Below are positions 35,388 to 43,177 of a DNA stretch of 64,000 nt, in pieces. Source of the DNA: Deltaproteobacteria bacterium. GTDB lineage: Bacteria; Myxococcota_A; UBA9160; JAJDAL01. The notes under the pieces are model-generated. The model was not told the DNA's origin and did no database searches. It was given only the letters and a program-made list of their open reading frames with translations. The stretch covers positions 248,001 to 312,000 of the forward strand of contig JAJDAL010000054.1 of the NCBI GenBank assembly GCA_029261875.1. Reading direction: 5' to 3'. How positions within the stretch are numbered: the first letter of the stretch is position 1; every line of letters starts with the position of its first letter. The position numbers and the translations under genes are program-made.

Positions 35388-35403
35388 AGCAATGTTCGTA
35401 CCG
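35388..35403 (-). promoter_or_regulatory. Probable sigma-54 (-24/-12) promoter of the SDR gene
   Basis: Minus strand CGGTACGAACATTGCT; essential GG and GC kept, two mismatches in -24. Predicted start ~35377, 20-nt leader with a strong ribosome site before ATG 35357. Confidence 0.5.
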
Positions 35404-35411
35404 TCGGGACT

Positions 35412-35427
35412 TGGCATGTGGTTTGCT
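35412..35427 (+). promoter_or_regulatory. Sigma-54 (-24/-12) promoter of the GST-DUF924 gene
   Basis: TGGCATGTGGTTTGCT, a full match to TGGCAY-N5-TTGCW. Predicted start ~35438, leaving only 2 nt before ATG 35440, so the mRNA may be leaderless. Only 8 bp separate it from the opposing site at 35388-35403. Confidence 0.65.
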
Positions 35428-35439
35428 TTGATATCGGGC

Positions 35440-36732
35440 ATGCTCAAGCTGTTCGGTCACCCCCTGGCACTCTTCTCCGTGAAGGTGGAGCTGCTGCTGC
35501 GAGAGGCGGGCCTCGAGTACGAATTCATCGAAGTCGATTTCCTGGGGGACGCGCTGCAGAGGGGACCGCTTCGTGAGCGAGCCCCGACGGGTCGGGTGCC
35601 TTGGATCGAGGACGGTGCGCTGTGCCTCGCGGAATCGAACGCGATCCTGCGCTACCTGGCGAACCAACACGCGCTTACGGGCCTCTATCCCAGCGATCCG
35701 AAGCGGCGCGCGGCGGTCGACGCGTGGCTGGATTTCGGATTGGTCCACGTGGCGTTTCCGCTTTCCCAGCTCTTCGTGCAGCGCTGGCTTTCGAAGCATT
35801 TCTCGAATTGGCCGCTGGATATCGAACGCTGCGTTCAAATGGAGAAGGAGCTGACCCGCTACCTGCCGCGGCTCGAAGCCCACCTGTCGAACCACGCGTG
35901 GCTGGCGGGAAGCCGTCGCAGCTTGGCGGACCTGGCGCTGCTGCCGTTGATCGCGGTAGCGGAAGCGGTCGGGGTTCCCTTGGAAGGGGCCACGTCGAGC
36001 ATTGCGCAAGCCCACGTGGGAATGCCGCGACTGGCGAATTGGCGCAAGCGTGGGCGAGACGTTGCGTGTTTCGACGCGGTGTGGGACAAGCGTCTTCCGG
36101 GAGGAGCAGGCCGGGTCGTTGTGCCCGCTGGAAGCGATCCGGCGCTGGAACCACAGGAGGTGCTGCGGTTCTGGTTTGGAGAACGCATTCGCGGAACGCC
36201 GCCTGCGGACGACTTTGCCACCGCGTGGTTCGGTGCACCGGACCCCAATCGCGACGCCGTGGTGCGCGATCGATTCTCCGCGGCGCTTCGGAGGGCCGCA
36301 GAGGGAGGCTTCGTCGACTGGGAGGAGAGCGCGCCCAGCGCATTGGCGTTGGTCTTGATGCTCGATCAGTTCCCACGCCACGTCTTCCGGGAGGATGCGA
36401 GGGCCTTCGATTTCGATGCCGAAGCCCTGCGGGTCTGCAAGCAGGCGTTGGCGCGCGGGTTCGATCGAGAGTTGGATTGGTTGGAACGCGCGTTCTTGTA
36501 TTTGCCGCTGATGCATAGCGAAGACCCCGAAAACCAGGAACGCTCTCTCAAGCTTTTCGATCAATTGCGGAGCGAGGCGTTGGCGGCCTTTCGATTTCTC
36601 CGTCAAGCGCGGGAACATCGCGATTGGATCGGGCGCTTTGGCCGCTTTCCGCAACGCAACCAAGCCCTGGGACGCGCGTCGACGCCGGCCGAGAAAGTCT
36701 TTCTCGAGCACGGGATTCCGGGGGCGGCTTAG
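35440..36732 (+). CDS. Glutathione S-transferase - DUF924 fusion protein
   Basis: 430 residues. The N-terminal thioredoxin-like GST domain (~1-75, starting LKLFGHPLALFSVKVELLL) and GST alpha-helical domain (~85-215) are joined to a DUF924 domain (~240-425, with LMLDQFPRHVFR and LPLMHSEDPENQERS). ATG 35440 is chosen because it begins directly at the GST first strand; in-frame ATGs upstream exist but lie in or before the promoter. Its own promoter and position inside the cluster suggest a tailoring or self-protection role. The DUF924 function is unknown. Confidence 0.82.
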   Translation: MLKLFGHPLALFSVKVELLLREAGLEYEFIEVDFLGDALQRGPLRERAPTGRVPWIEDGALCLAESNAILRYLANQHALTGLYPSDPKRRAAVDAWLDFGLVHVAFPLSQLFVQRWLSKHFSNWPLDIERCVQMEKELTRYLPRLEAHLSNHAWLAGSRRSLADLALLPLIAVAEAVGVPLEGATSSIAQAHVGMPRLANWRKRGRDVACFDAVWDKRLPGGAGRVVVPAGSDPALEPQEVLRFWFGERIRGTPPADDFATAWFGAPDPNRDAVVRDRFSAALRRAAEGGFVDWEESAPSALALVLMLDQFPRHVFREDARAFDFDAEALRVCKQALARGFDRELDWLERAFLYLPLMHSEDPENQERSLKLFDQLRSEALAAFRFLRQAREHRDWIGRFGRFPQRNQALGRASTPAEKVFLEHGIPGAA

Positions 36733-36750
36733 GCCCAACGCGACGCGGGC

Positions 36751-38010
36751 TCAACCCGCCGCGGCCTGCGTGCCGGCGAAGGGCAGCGGCCACCCCAGTT
36801 CGGCGCGCGCTTCGCGACAGATGTCGACCACGCGTTCGAGATCCGCCGCCAGGAGGTCGCAATGAACCGTGAGGCGGATGAGTCCCTTGTCTACGGGAGT
36901 CGCGGGCGACACGAAGGGGAGCCCGAAGAGTCCGCGCTGCTCGAGTGCCACCAGTAGGCGCAGTACCTCGAGATCGGAACCCGCGACGAGCGGGACGATC
37001 TTGGTTTGGCTGATTGCCGTGTCGAAGCCGAGAACACCCAACTCACGCCGCAGCCAGGCTGCGCTCTGGGTCACACGTTGACGACGCCAGGTATCGTTCT
37101 CGACCAAATCGAGCGCAGCCCCCATACCCGCGATGTCGTGCGGCAGCGGTGCGGCTGCGCTGAAGATCGCTTGCCGGGACTCGAAGCGGAAGAACTCCAT
37201 TACGCGGTCCGGACCCATCACGACTCCACCCCGGCTGACGAAGGTTTTCGCGAGACTGAAGGTGATGTAGTCGACCTCTCCGAGCAGGCCCTTCTCGGCC
37301 ACGAGCCCGTTGCCCCGGTTGCCGTGCAATCCCATGGAATGGGATTCATCGACGACGAGAATGCATCCGGTGTCTCGGCAGAGGCGCGTGACGTCTGCGA
37401 GCGGGCATACGGAGCCCGTGGCGCTGTAGACCGCGTCCACGATGACGATCCCCGGCCCGTGATTGCGGATTCGGCGCGCGAGACTGCGGATGTTGTTGTG
37501 GCGGAATGGGTGCGGATCGGCCCCCGCAACCTGAATGCCCTCCCACAGGGAGGCGTGTGCATGTAGGTCGATGTAGACCGGCGTTCCGCGTTCGGCGATC
37601 GTCTGCAGGAGACCTACGTTTGCGGTCCAGCCGGACTGACAGAGCACCGCGCCCTCCATCCCAACGAAATCCGCAATCCGCGCTTCGAAGCGGCGCTGGG
37701 GCGAGTCCTCGCCGAGAAACACGAGCGAAGTCGGCGCGTGCGGGCCATCACCGCGCAGTGTGCGGACCTGCGCGTCGATCAAGTGGGGATGACCGCCGAG
37801 TCGCAGTGCATCGCTCGAAACCAATCCCAGCGCGTCGTCCGGAATGGCTCCACCCCGCGCGAGGTGCGCATTCTCGACGACTGCGGCGCGCAGCCGGTAG
37901 TTCTCGATTCGCTGTGTGAGTCCCGGAGCTTCACCCCGATAGCGCGCGGGGGGCGCAGGTCCCTCGTGCAACGCCAGATCTTCTACCGGTCGCGTAGTCG
38001 CTTCGCTCAC
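36751..38010 (-). CDS. CqsA-like alpha-oxoamine synthase (PLP)
   Basis: 419-residue PLP enzyme of the alpha-oxoamine synthase group. Sequence blocks CQSGWTANVGLLQTI (124-138), YIDLHAHASLWEG (146-158), VVDESHSMGLHG (219-230) and SLAKTF with the PLP lysine Lys255 are much closer to CqsA, the Vibrio CAI-1 synthase, than to BioF or KBL. CqsA condenses SAM with an acyl-CoA to an alpha-aminoketone. GTG 38010 is in a GTGA overlap with the methyltransferase. Here it may release or join the PKS/fatty chain with SAM or an amino acid. The acyl donor is unknown; no CqsS-type receptor is in the window. Confidence 0.85.
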   Translation of the reverse strand: MSEATTRPVEDLALHEGPAPPARYRGEAPGLTQRIENYRLRAAVVENAHLARGGAIPDDALGLVSSDALRLGGHPHLIDAQVRTLRGDGPHAPTSLVFLGEDSPQRRFEARIADFVGMEGAVLCQSGWTANVGLLQTIAERGTPVYIDLHAHASLWEGIQVAGADPHPFRHNNIRSLARRIRNHGPGIVIVDAVYSATGSVCPLADVTRLCRDTGCILVVDESHSMGLHGNRGNGLVAEKGLLGEVDYITFSLAKTFVSRGGVVMGPDRVMEFFRFESRQAIFSAAAPLPHDIAGMGAALDLVENDTWRRQRVTQSAAWLRRELGVLGFDTAISQTKIVPLVAGSDLEVLRLLVALEQRGLFGLPFVSPATPVDKGLIRLTVHCDLLAADLERVVDICREARAELGWPLPFAGTQAAAG

Positions 38011-38852
38011 GAACTCTCCTTTTCGACCACGGCTTCCACGACGCGTATTCGCCGCTCCAACAAGTTGCGCACCACGTTGTGACGTTTTTCGGGGCCCGAT
38101 TCGCCGAAAACCAGGTCGACCCCGTTTCCGATTTCCGATCCGGGGGCACCGGCTTGCGACCGAAACCACTCGAGCGCGTCGCCACTGGTGTCGTTCCATT
38201 CCACGACACGCAATCCCGTGCTCGCCCAGGTCGTGCGCAAGTCCTCTTCGCCTGAAAGCTGGTTGAGGTCCTCGGTCGACGCCCACGGCACGGGGAGGCG
38301 AATGGGCTGGCGCGATCCGCGCAGCACTTCGTGAAGCAGCAAGCGGCCTCCGCTGCGAAGCACGCGGGCCAGTTCGGAGAAGAGCGCGTCCTTGGGCGAC
38401 ATGTTCATGGCCGCGTGTTGCGTCCAGACGCCATCGAATGCCCCGTCGGGAAAAGGCAGTTGCAAAGCGGACCCGCACACGAAACCCGGCAACGGCCCCG
38501 GCTCGAGCCGTGTGCCCAAGAACTGCGCCACGCTGCAAAACGCGAAACTCAGGTCGAGCCCGACGACCCGCCAGCCGAATTCGCGGGTCAGATGTCGCGT
38601 GGGCCCCCCCAGTGCGCTTCCCAGATCCAACACGTGGGAACCGGGAACGAGTCCCGACGCCCGAGCCAAGCGGCGCGTCTGCTCGGCGCCCCCAACGTGG
38701 TTCTGGTCGATGGGCGCGAGGGCCTCGATGGCGAGGTCTTCCCCCGTCGTGGCGGCGTCGAGGGATGCCCGAACGCGCTCTCCCAATCCGAGCCCGGCGT
38801 AATAGCGTCGCGCGCGCGTCAGATCCGTCGTGGATCCACTGGAAGCGTCCAT
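38007..38852 (-). CDS. SAM-dependent methyltransferase (class I, GNMT/SDMT-like)
   Basis: 281-residue class I methyltransferase. SAM motif VLDLGSALGGPTRHL (~94-108), VVGLDLS, and the VWTQHAAMNM loop shared with glycine/sarcosine N-methyltransferase-like and UbiE-like enzymes. ATG 38852 overlaps the membrane-protein stop (TGATG) and its end is coupled to the CqsA-like gene. The neighbour makes an amine-bearing ketone, so N-methylation of that amine is an attractive guess; C- or O-methylation cannot be excluded. Confidence 0.85.
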   Translation of the reverse strand: MDASSGSTTDLTRARRYYAGLGLGERVRASLDAATTGEDLAIEALAPIDQNHVGGAEQTRRLARASGLVPGSHVLDLGSALGGPTRHLTREFGWRVVGLDLSFAFCSVAQFLGTRLEPGPLPGFVCGSALQLPFPDGAFDGVWTQHAAMNMSPKDALFSELARVLRSGGRLLLHEVLRGSRQPIRLPVPWASTEDLNQLSGEEDLRTTWASTGLRVVEWNDTSGDALEWFRSQAGAPGSEIGNGVDLVFGESGPEKRHNVVRNLLERRIRVVEAVVEKESS

Positions 38853-39475
38853 CAGTGCGCTCGTCTTTGGCGTAGGCGCGCGAAGAAGGCGAGGGTCGGG
38901 AAGAGCACTGCGGCCGCGAGGATCAGCAAGCGAAGTACGGCACTGGCGGCCGCCAGGGCGGGCCATGGGTCGTTTACGGGGCCCAGCGTCATGAGGACGA
39001 AAGTGAGGTTCTCCGGCACGTTGAGGAGAAATCCGAACCAGCACGCCCAGGCGAGTGTCGCTGCAACGGCGCCCATTCGGGCGCTACCGAATACGCGCCC
39101 CGCCCAGATACAAGCCAGCGCGGCACCGTTCCACCAAGCGAAATCGACGATGAAATCGAAGCCTCCCCAGAAAACGACGCGCAAGCGTTCGTCGAGCGTC
39201 CAGTCGGATACCACGGCGGCGGCCGCCTGTGCGCTGCCCGCCATCACCAGCGACGCGATCGCATCGAAGTTCGGATAGGGAAAGACGAAGGGAAACACCG
39301 TCCAGACCAGGACCAGGAAAATCGCCAGAGGGACGACACCGATTCGCAGAGCGCCTTCGGGGATGCTGCCGAAGGGGTGGGTGAGGCGATTCACCGTTCT
39401 TGACCGCGCCGTCTCCGGCGACGAAGCCTCGGGCCCGCGATCCTTGCGGCTCCATACCGGTTCCAGGGAACTCAC
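38852..39475 (-). CDS. Small integral membrane protein, unknown function
   Basis: 207 residues: a polar N-terminus (~1-40), then about five hydrophobic segments (~45-67, 72-90, 115-130, 135-158, 175-198), ending RLRQRRAH. No family recognised. The start is GTG 39475 in a GTGA overlap with radical SAM enzyme 2, and its stop overlaps the methyltransferase ATG, so it is translated as part of that operon. Could be a membrane enzyme or transporter subunit for the product. Confidence 0.7.
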   Translation of the reverse strand: MSSLEPVWSRKDRGPEASSPETARSRTVNRLTHPFGSIPEGALRIGVVPLAIFLVLVWTVFPFVFPYPNFDAIASLVMAGSAQAAAAVVSDWTLDERLRVVFWGGFDFIVDFAWWNGAALACIWAGRVFGSARMGAVAATLAWACWFGFLLNVPENLTFVLMTLGPVNDPWPALAAASAVLRLLILAAAVLFPTLAFFARLRQRRAH

Positions 39476-41508
39476 GCGACCTCGACTTCGAGGTCCTGTA
39501 CGAGATGCGCGGTTTCTCGCCCTACGTCGTCCCGCTGCGATGTCGCGCGATTCTCGACCGGGATCGTCTTCGGTGGGGCGGGGATGAGCTCCTTGGGTTT
39601 TCCGCAATATTGTGCGACGAATTCGTGCGAACCACTGACTCGACCGAAGCCGCAGAGGTAATAGAAAGCCGCGTGGGTTGGCTTCGGTTGGATATCCGGC
39701 GTCTCCCCCGCGCGCATCGCTGCCAGGATGCCGGGCACGTCGTACGCGAACTCGAACTCGCATTCGTAGTAGTCGTCGATACCGATTCGCGTGACCTTCT
39801 TGGCTTCTTTCAGGTTCTCGGCCGCTGCGGTTTCTTCCCAAATGGGTCGAGTCGCCATTTCGAAACGGAAGACTTCGTCGAGGAAGCCCGACAACTCATG
39901 CGGGACGCGGTCCGCGATCTCTTCATCCCACCACTTGCGCAGGAAGGCCTCGACGTTTTCGCGCCCACTGGAATGAAGTACGCGGAGGCAATCCAGAATC
40001 ATTCGATCCGTCACCAGCTGGATGCCCCTCGGTCGCAGCGCGTTGAGGGCGTCCGCGATGGGAGAGGATTGTTTCTCGAGCCATTCGTCGAGGCTGCGAA
40101 TGACATTCGAGTTCGGGATTCCGGCAAGTTCGCGAAGCGGTACCCAGAGCCAGCGAAAGATCAGGTATTCGCCGAATACGCGAGCCCATTGACCGAACCG
40201 GTAGAGGCTTGCGACTTCGCTGAAGCTCATGGAGTCATGGGAGAGAATGTATTCGAAATCCGATTCGACATCGCGTGCCGCCACGATTCCGTATTTTTCC
40301 CGGTTTTCCGAGTATTCGGTATTCGGCAGTAGAAGGAGCGGGTAGATCGACACCCGGGAGACGTTTCTCGACACCTGGTCGTAGCCCTCGTAGAAGGACT
40401 CCAGCGTCTCGCCCGGGGCCGGCGCAACCAGCTCGCCGTAACAGTCCATCCCCTGCTGCTCCAACCAATTGGCGAGTGACTCCCACTTGTTGATCTTCAT
40501 GTTGGAGCGCTGCATGGTCGCCAGCGCCTCGGGGTGGACCGATTGAAGCGCCAAGGTGAAGGAAGTCCGCAATCCCACCTCGCGCATGCGGCTGACCAAC
40601 GAAAAGAACACTTTCGACTTGTTCTTCGCCCAGGACACATCCAACTGTCGGGGGTATCCGTATTTTTCCCGGGTGCGAATCAGGCTCTCGAGATACTCCG
40701 CGTCTTGCTCGAGCAGGCCGAAATTGGCGTCGCACAGGACGATCTGCGTCGCCTTGTGGTAGCCCAGGACGTCGAGTTCCGCGGCGAGTCGATCTTGTGA
40801 GAAGCGGCGGATTTTCTGCCCGATAGCCCCGCCCCAATAGCAGAAAGAACATTTGTACGGGCATCCGCGACTCGATTCCTGCAATCCGAGCTCGAAGGCG
40901 AATGCGCCGTTTGGGCCCGTAAAGTTCAACGCATTCGGTACCAGGAACGGGGACGGGATTTGATCCAGATCTTCGATTCGCGGACGGCCGGGCGTCGTCG
41001 TTACCGCGCCGTCGGGGGCCTTGAAGGAGATCCCATCGACGGACCCAAGGTGATGCCGCGACGTTCCATTCAAGCGCTCTCGAATCAAGTCAACGAACGT
41101 AAACTCCCCTTCGCCGTTCACCACCACGTCGACGTAGGGGAAGCTCCCGAACGTGCGGCGGGCCTTGTTGGAGACGTGGTTCCCGCCCCAGATCACCCAG
41201 CCGTCGGGCGCCATGCCGCGAAAAGTTTCCGCCAGAGCGCCGAAGGACTGGTAGTTCCAACCCCAAACCGTGCAGGCCAGAACGTCCGGTATTTCGTCAA
41301 AGAGGATCTCTGGGACTTGCGCCTGGAGTCCGCCGGCGCCCCCCACCGGGAAGACCCGCACCTCGACCTGGCTCGCGATTTCGGGGTCACTCAACAGCGC
41401 AGCGTGGAGATATCCCGCGGCGAGCGGCATCGAGACCTTCGGCAGGTCCCACACACCTTGTTGAACCAGCCAAACCTTTAGCTTGTCGGAGCCGACTTTC
41501 ACTTGCAT
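39472..41508 (-). CDS. B12-binding radical SAM enzyme 2 (KedN5/class B methyltransferase-like)
   Basis: 678-residue homologue of the enzyme at 13872-15854, colinear throughout. Cluster cysteines C216, C220 and C223 in RGCPYKCSFCYWGGA; shared blocks include the N-terminal KVWLVQQGVWD, NGEGEFTFVDL and SWAKNKSK. Likely installs a methyl on an unactivated carbon. ATG 41508 aligns with the start of its homologue, but no ribosome site is visible and the predicted transcription start lies 2 nt upstream, so it may be leaderless; GTG 41502 is an alternative. Confidence 0.85.
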   Translation of the reverse strand: MQVKVGSDKLKVWLVQQGVWDLPKVSMPLAAGYLHAALLSDPEIASQVEVRVFPVGGAGGLQAQVPEILFDEIPDVLACTVWGWNYQSFGALAETFRGMAPDGWVIWGGNHVSNKARRTFGSFPYVDVVVNGEGEFTFVDLIRERLNGTSRHHLGSVDGISFKAPDGAVTTTPGRPRIEDLDQIPSPFLVPNALNFTGPNGAFAFELGLQESSRGCPYKCSFCYWGGAIGQKIRRFSQDRLAAELDVLGYHKATQIVLCDANFGLLEQDAEYLESLIRTREKYGYPRQLDVSWAKNKSKVFFSLVSRMREVGLRTSFTLALQSVHPEALATMQRSNMKINKWESLANWLEQQGMDCYGELVAPAPGETLESFYEGYDQVSRNVSRVSIYPLLLLPNTEYSENREKYGIVAARDVESDFEYILSHDSMSFSEVASLYRFGQWARVFGEYLIFRWLWVPLRELAGIPNSNVIRSLDEWLEKQSSPIADALNALRPRGIQLVTDRMILDCLRVLHSSGRENVEAFLRKWWDEEIADRVPHELSGFLDEVFRFEMATRPIWEETAAAENLKEAKKVTRIGIDDYYECEFEFAYDVPGILAAMRAGETPDIQPKPTHAAFYYLCGFGRVSGSHEFVAQYCGKPKELIPAPPKTIPVENRATSQRDDVGRETAHLVQDLEVEVA

Positions 41509-41520
41509 CGACCCAGGCGG

Positions 41521-41536
41521 TGCAAGCCCGATGCCA
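41521..41536 (-). promoter_or_regulatory. Sigma-54 (-24/-12) promoter of radical SAM 2/CqsA operon
   Basis: Minus strand TGGCATCGGGCTTGCA, a full match to TGGCAY-N5-TTGCA. Predicted start ~41510, 2 nt before ATG 41508. Confidence 0.7.
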
Positions 41537-41582
41537 GGAGCGCTGTCGACCAGAGGGACTCTATGCGAGGTTGGAAAAGCGA

Positions 41583-41594
41583 TTTCGCCGTTTG
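41583..41594 (+). promoter_or_regulatory. Candidate activator site TTTCGCCGTTTG (copy 2)
   Basis: Exact copy of 23808-23819 at the same distance (-73) and orientation from the predicted minus-strand start. Supports a common activator for the two operons. Confidence 0.35.
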
Positions 41595-41652
41595 CGACGG
41601 CCTTTCGCCACTTCCGACCATCGTCCCTAGCTCCGCGATACCGGGCAGGGGA

Positions 41653-41682
41653 GGGCTGCGGAGTCTCGCGACTCCGCAGCCC
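41653..41682 (-). terminator. Strong hairpin, probable terminator of the ECF sigma operon
   Basis: Perfect 13-bp inverted repeat (GGGCTGCGGAGTC / GACTCCGCAGCCC) with a 4-nt TCGC loop, 11 bp after the stop of the small membrane protein gene on the minus strand. No T-run follows, so termination is inferred from the stem and position between two operons. Confidence 0.65.
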
Positions 41683-41693
41683 CGCCCCTCGGG

Positions 41694-42065
41694 TCAGACG
41701 CCGGCCGGATCGCGCATTTGAGCAACCTGCAGCTCGAGGCGCTTGATCTCGCGCAGGGTCGCATTGCGGTTCAGGAACATCCAGTACCAGATCCACCACA
41801 TCGCGAAGCCGACGAAGCCAATCGTGAAGACGGCGGACCAGGCGATCTGTGCGCGCGTCGATTCCGCCAGGAAGAAACCGACGCCCGCCAAGCAGCAGAT
41901 TCCGAGCGTGGCGGACATCTTCATCCAGGCAAAGAGGGTCATGGCCCGGAATTGACCCCGAAAGCCGTCCAGGATCATTTGCGGAACCGAGGGCGTTCCG
42001 TCTCCTCCGGGATCCCCTCCATCGTCGTTTAGCGCGTGGCGGATTGCGTCGTCGAAATCAGTCAT
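41694..42065 (-). CDS. Small two-helix membrane protein (possible sigma-factor partner)
   Basis: 123 residues: an acidic cytoplasmic N-terminus (~1-38), two transmembrane helices (~50-66 and 74-98), and a basic coiled tail (LREIKRLELQVAQM). It resembles DUF6768-type proteins, which I recall beside ECF sigma genes, but the assignment is uncertain. It starts 4 bp after the sigma-factor stop. It has no zinc-binding HxxxCxxC anti-sigma motif. A membrane-bound regulator of the sigma factor is a reasonable guess. Confidence 0.65.
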   Translation of the reverse strand: MTDFDDAIRHALNDDGGDPGGDGTPSVPQMILDGFRGQFRAMTLFAWMKMSATLGICCLAGVGFFLAESTRAQIAWSAVFTIGFVGFAMWWIWYWMFLNRNATLREIKRLELQVAQMRDPAGV

Positions 42066-42069
42066 GTCT

Positions 42070-42609
42070 CTACTCCTTCTCTAGGGCGCGTTTGAGTTGT
42101 TGTCTCGCGTGATGCAAGCGGGATTTGACGGTGCCGAGGGGAATGCGGAGTAACTCCGCGATATCGCTCAAGGGAATGTCCTGGAGGTAGTGGAGTGCGA
42201 GGATCGTTCGGCGATCGCTCGGCAGACGGTCGAGCTGGGCGCGCAACGGGAAAGCGAGGTCGTCCGACCCCGTGGTTGCGCTGGCGGTACCTTCTCGCTC
42301 GAGTGCGCCAGTCAGGTTCCGCTGGCGCTGCGTGCGCCGCGTCCAATCTGCGCAACGCCGCACCAGAATACGGTGAGCGAACGCGGCGAAGCGCGCGGGA
42401 TCGTCGAGGCGCGAAAGGCCTCGAATGACCGCGAGCCAGGTGTCCTGCACGACGTCTTTGGCCGCCTCGTCTCGGCCCGTGAGCTGGTAGGCGTGTCCCA
42501 GCAGGCGGCGCTGATGGCGGGAGACGAGTTGGGCGAACGCGGATTCGTCCCCCCCCTGGGCTTGCAGGACCAGTAGCTCGTCGTAGATCTGCGCTTGTGT
42601 CCGTTTCAT
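42070..42609 (-). CDS. ECF-type RNA polymerase sigma factor
   Basis: 179 residues with sigma region 2 (~25-90, including DVVQDTWLAVIRGLSRL) and region 4 (~120-170, LPSDRRTILALHYLQDIPLSDIAELL with a helix-turn-helix). ATG 42609 is chosen over an in-frame ATG 13 codons upstream, as region 2 follows with normal spacing. It is divergent from the ACP-PKS operon. A weak ECF-like pair GGAAT / CGTTT lies on its own strand at 42685 to 42661, which could mean autoregulation. None of the sigma-54 type sites precede it, so it is likely controlled separately. Its targets are unknown. Confidence 0.88.
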   Translation of the reverse strand: MKRTQAQIYDELLVLQAQGGDESAFAQLVSRHQRRLLGHAYQLTGRDEAAKDVVQDTWLAVIRGLSRLDDPARFAAFAHRILVRRCADWTRRTQRQRNLTGALEREGTASATTGSDDLAFPLRAQLDRLPSDRRTILALHYLQDIPLSDIAELLRIPLGTVKSRLHHARQQLKRALEKE

Positions 42610-42817
42610 TCTAGGGACAGGGTCGCTCGGAGGGCTCGCCCGGTTCAAAGTATTTGCGGCGAAACGTCCATTTCATCGAGATTCCCCTTTGCGAACGGGA
42701 CTTTCACCCCCCCGCATTCCCCATCCGCGCCGAGCGCCGCGCTGGCCAGAATTGGCGAGTGCGCGAACGAGGACCGCCCCTGCGACCGATTCCTTCGATT
42801 GTACCGTTTGTGTTGCG

Positions 42818-42833
42818 TGGCACGTGCCTTGCA
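42818..42833 (+). promoter_or_regulatory. Sigma-54 (-24/-12) promoter of ACP-ADH-PKS-AT operon
   Basis: TGGCACGTGCCTTGCA, an exact match to the full TGGCACG-N4-TTGCA consensus. Predicted start ~42844, 21-nt leader carrying the aaggaa ribosome site before ATG 42865. Confidence 0.8.
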
Positions 42834-42864
42834 CCCAGTAGGGCAGACACAAAGGAAGTGCCGC

Positions 42865-43143
42865 ATGGATCTTGCGCCCGAGGAGAGAGAACAGGAGATC
42901 ATTCAATGGTTGGTGGAGATGCTTTCCAGCGTCTTGGGCGTGGGACCCGACGAAATCGACCTGGATAAACCATTTTCGTATTACGGACTCGGGTCTGCCG
43001 AGGCCGTCATGATCGTGGGCGATCTCGAGGCTTGGCTGCATTGCACCTTTCCTTCGGAGCTCTCCTTCGATTTCCCCACGATTGGAAGCCTGGCCAAACA
43101 CCTGGGCTCCGAACTCGACAAGTATCTGGATCCGAGCCCGTGA
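42865..43143 (+). CDS. Acyl carrier protein with GLGS motif
   Basis: 92-residue ACP related to the one at 1850-2158 (similar YGL-S motif and FPTIGSLAKHL ending). The phosphopantetheine serine is Ser44 in YYGLGSAEAV; the usual Asp before it is Gly. ATG 42865 has aaggaa upstream; the open frame extends far left but through the promoter. First gene of the operon with an alcohol dehydrogenase, a KS protein and an AT. It probably supplies the carrier that the KS protein lacks. Confidence 0.9.
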   Translation: MDLAPEEREQEIIQWLVEMLSSVLGVGPDEIDLDKPFSYYGLGSAEAVMIVGDLEAWLHCTFPSELSFDFPTIGSLAKHLGSELDKYLDPSP

Positions 43144-43177
43144 ACGACGCGCGATCGTCCAGCGCCCGGTATCGACG

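Noticed and set aside
42819-42828. GGCACGTGCC palindrome as an operator
   Set aside because: It is part of the -24/-12 promoter TGGCACGTGCCTTGCA; the symmetry is explained by that element.
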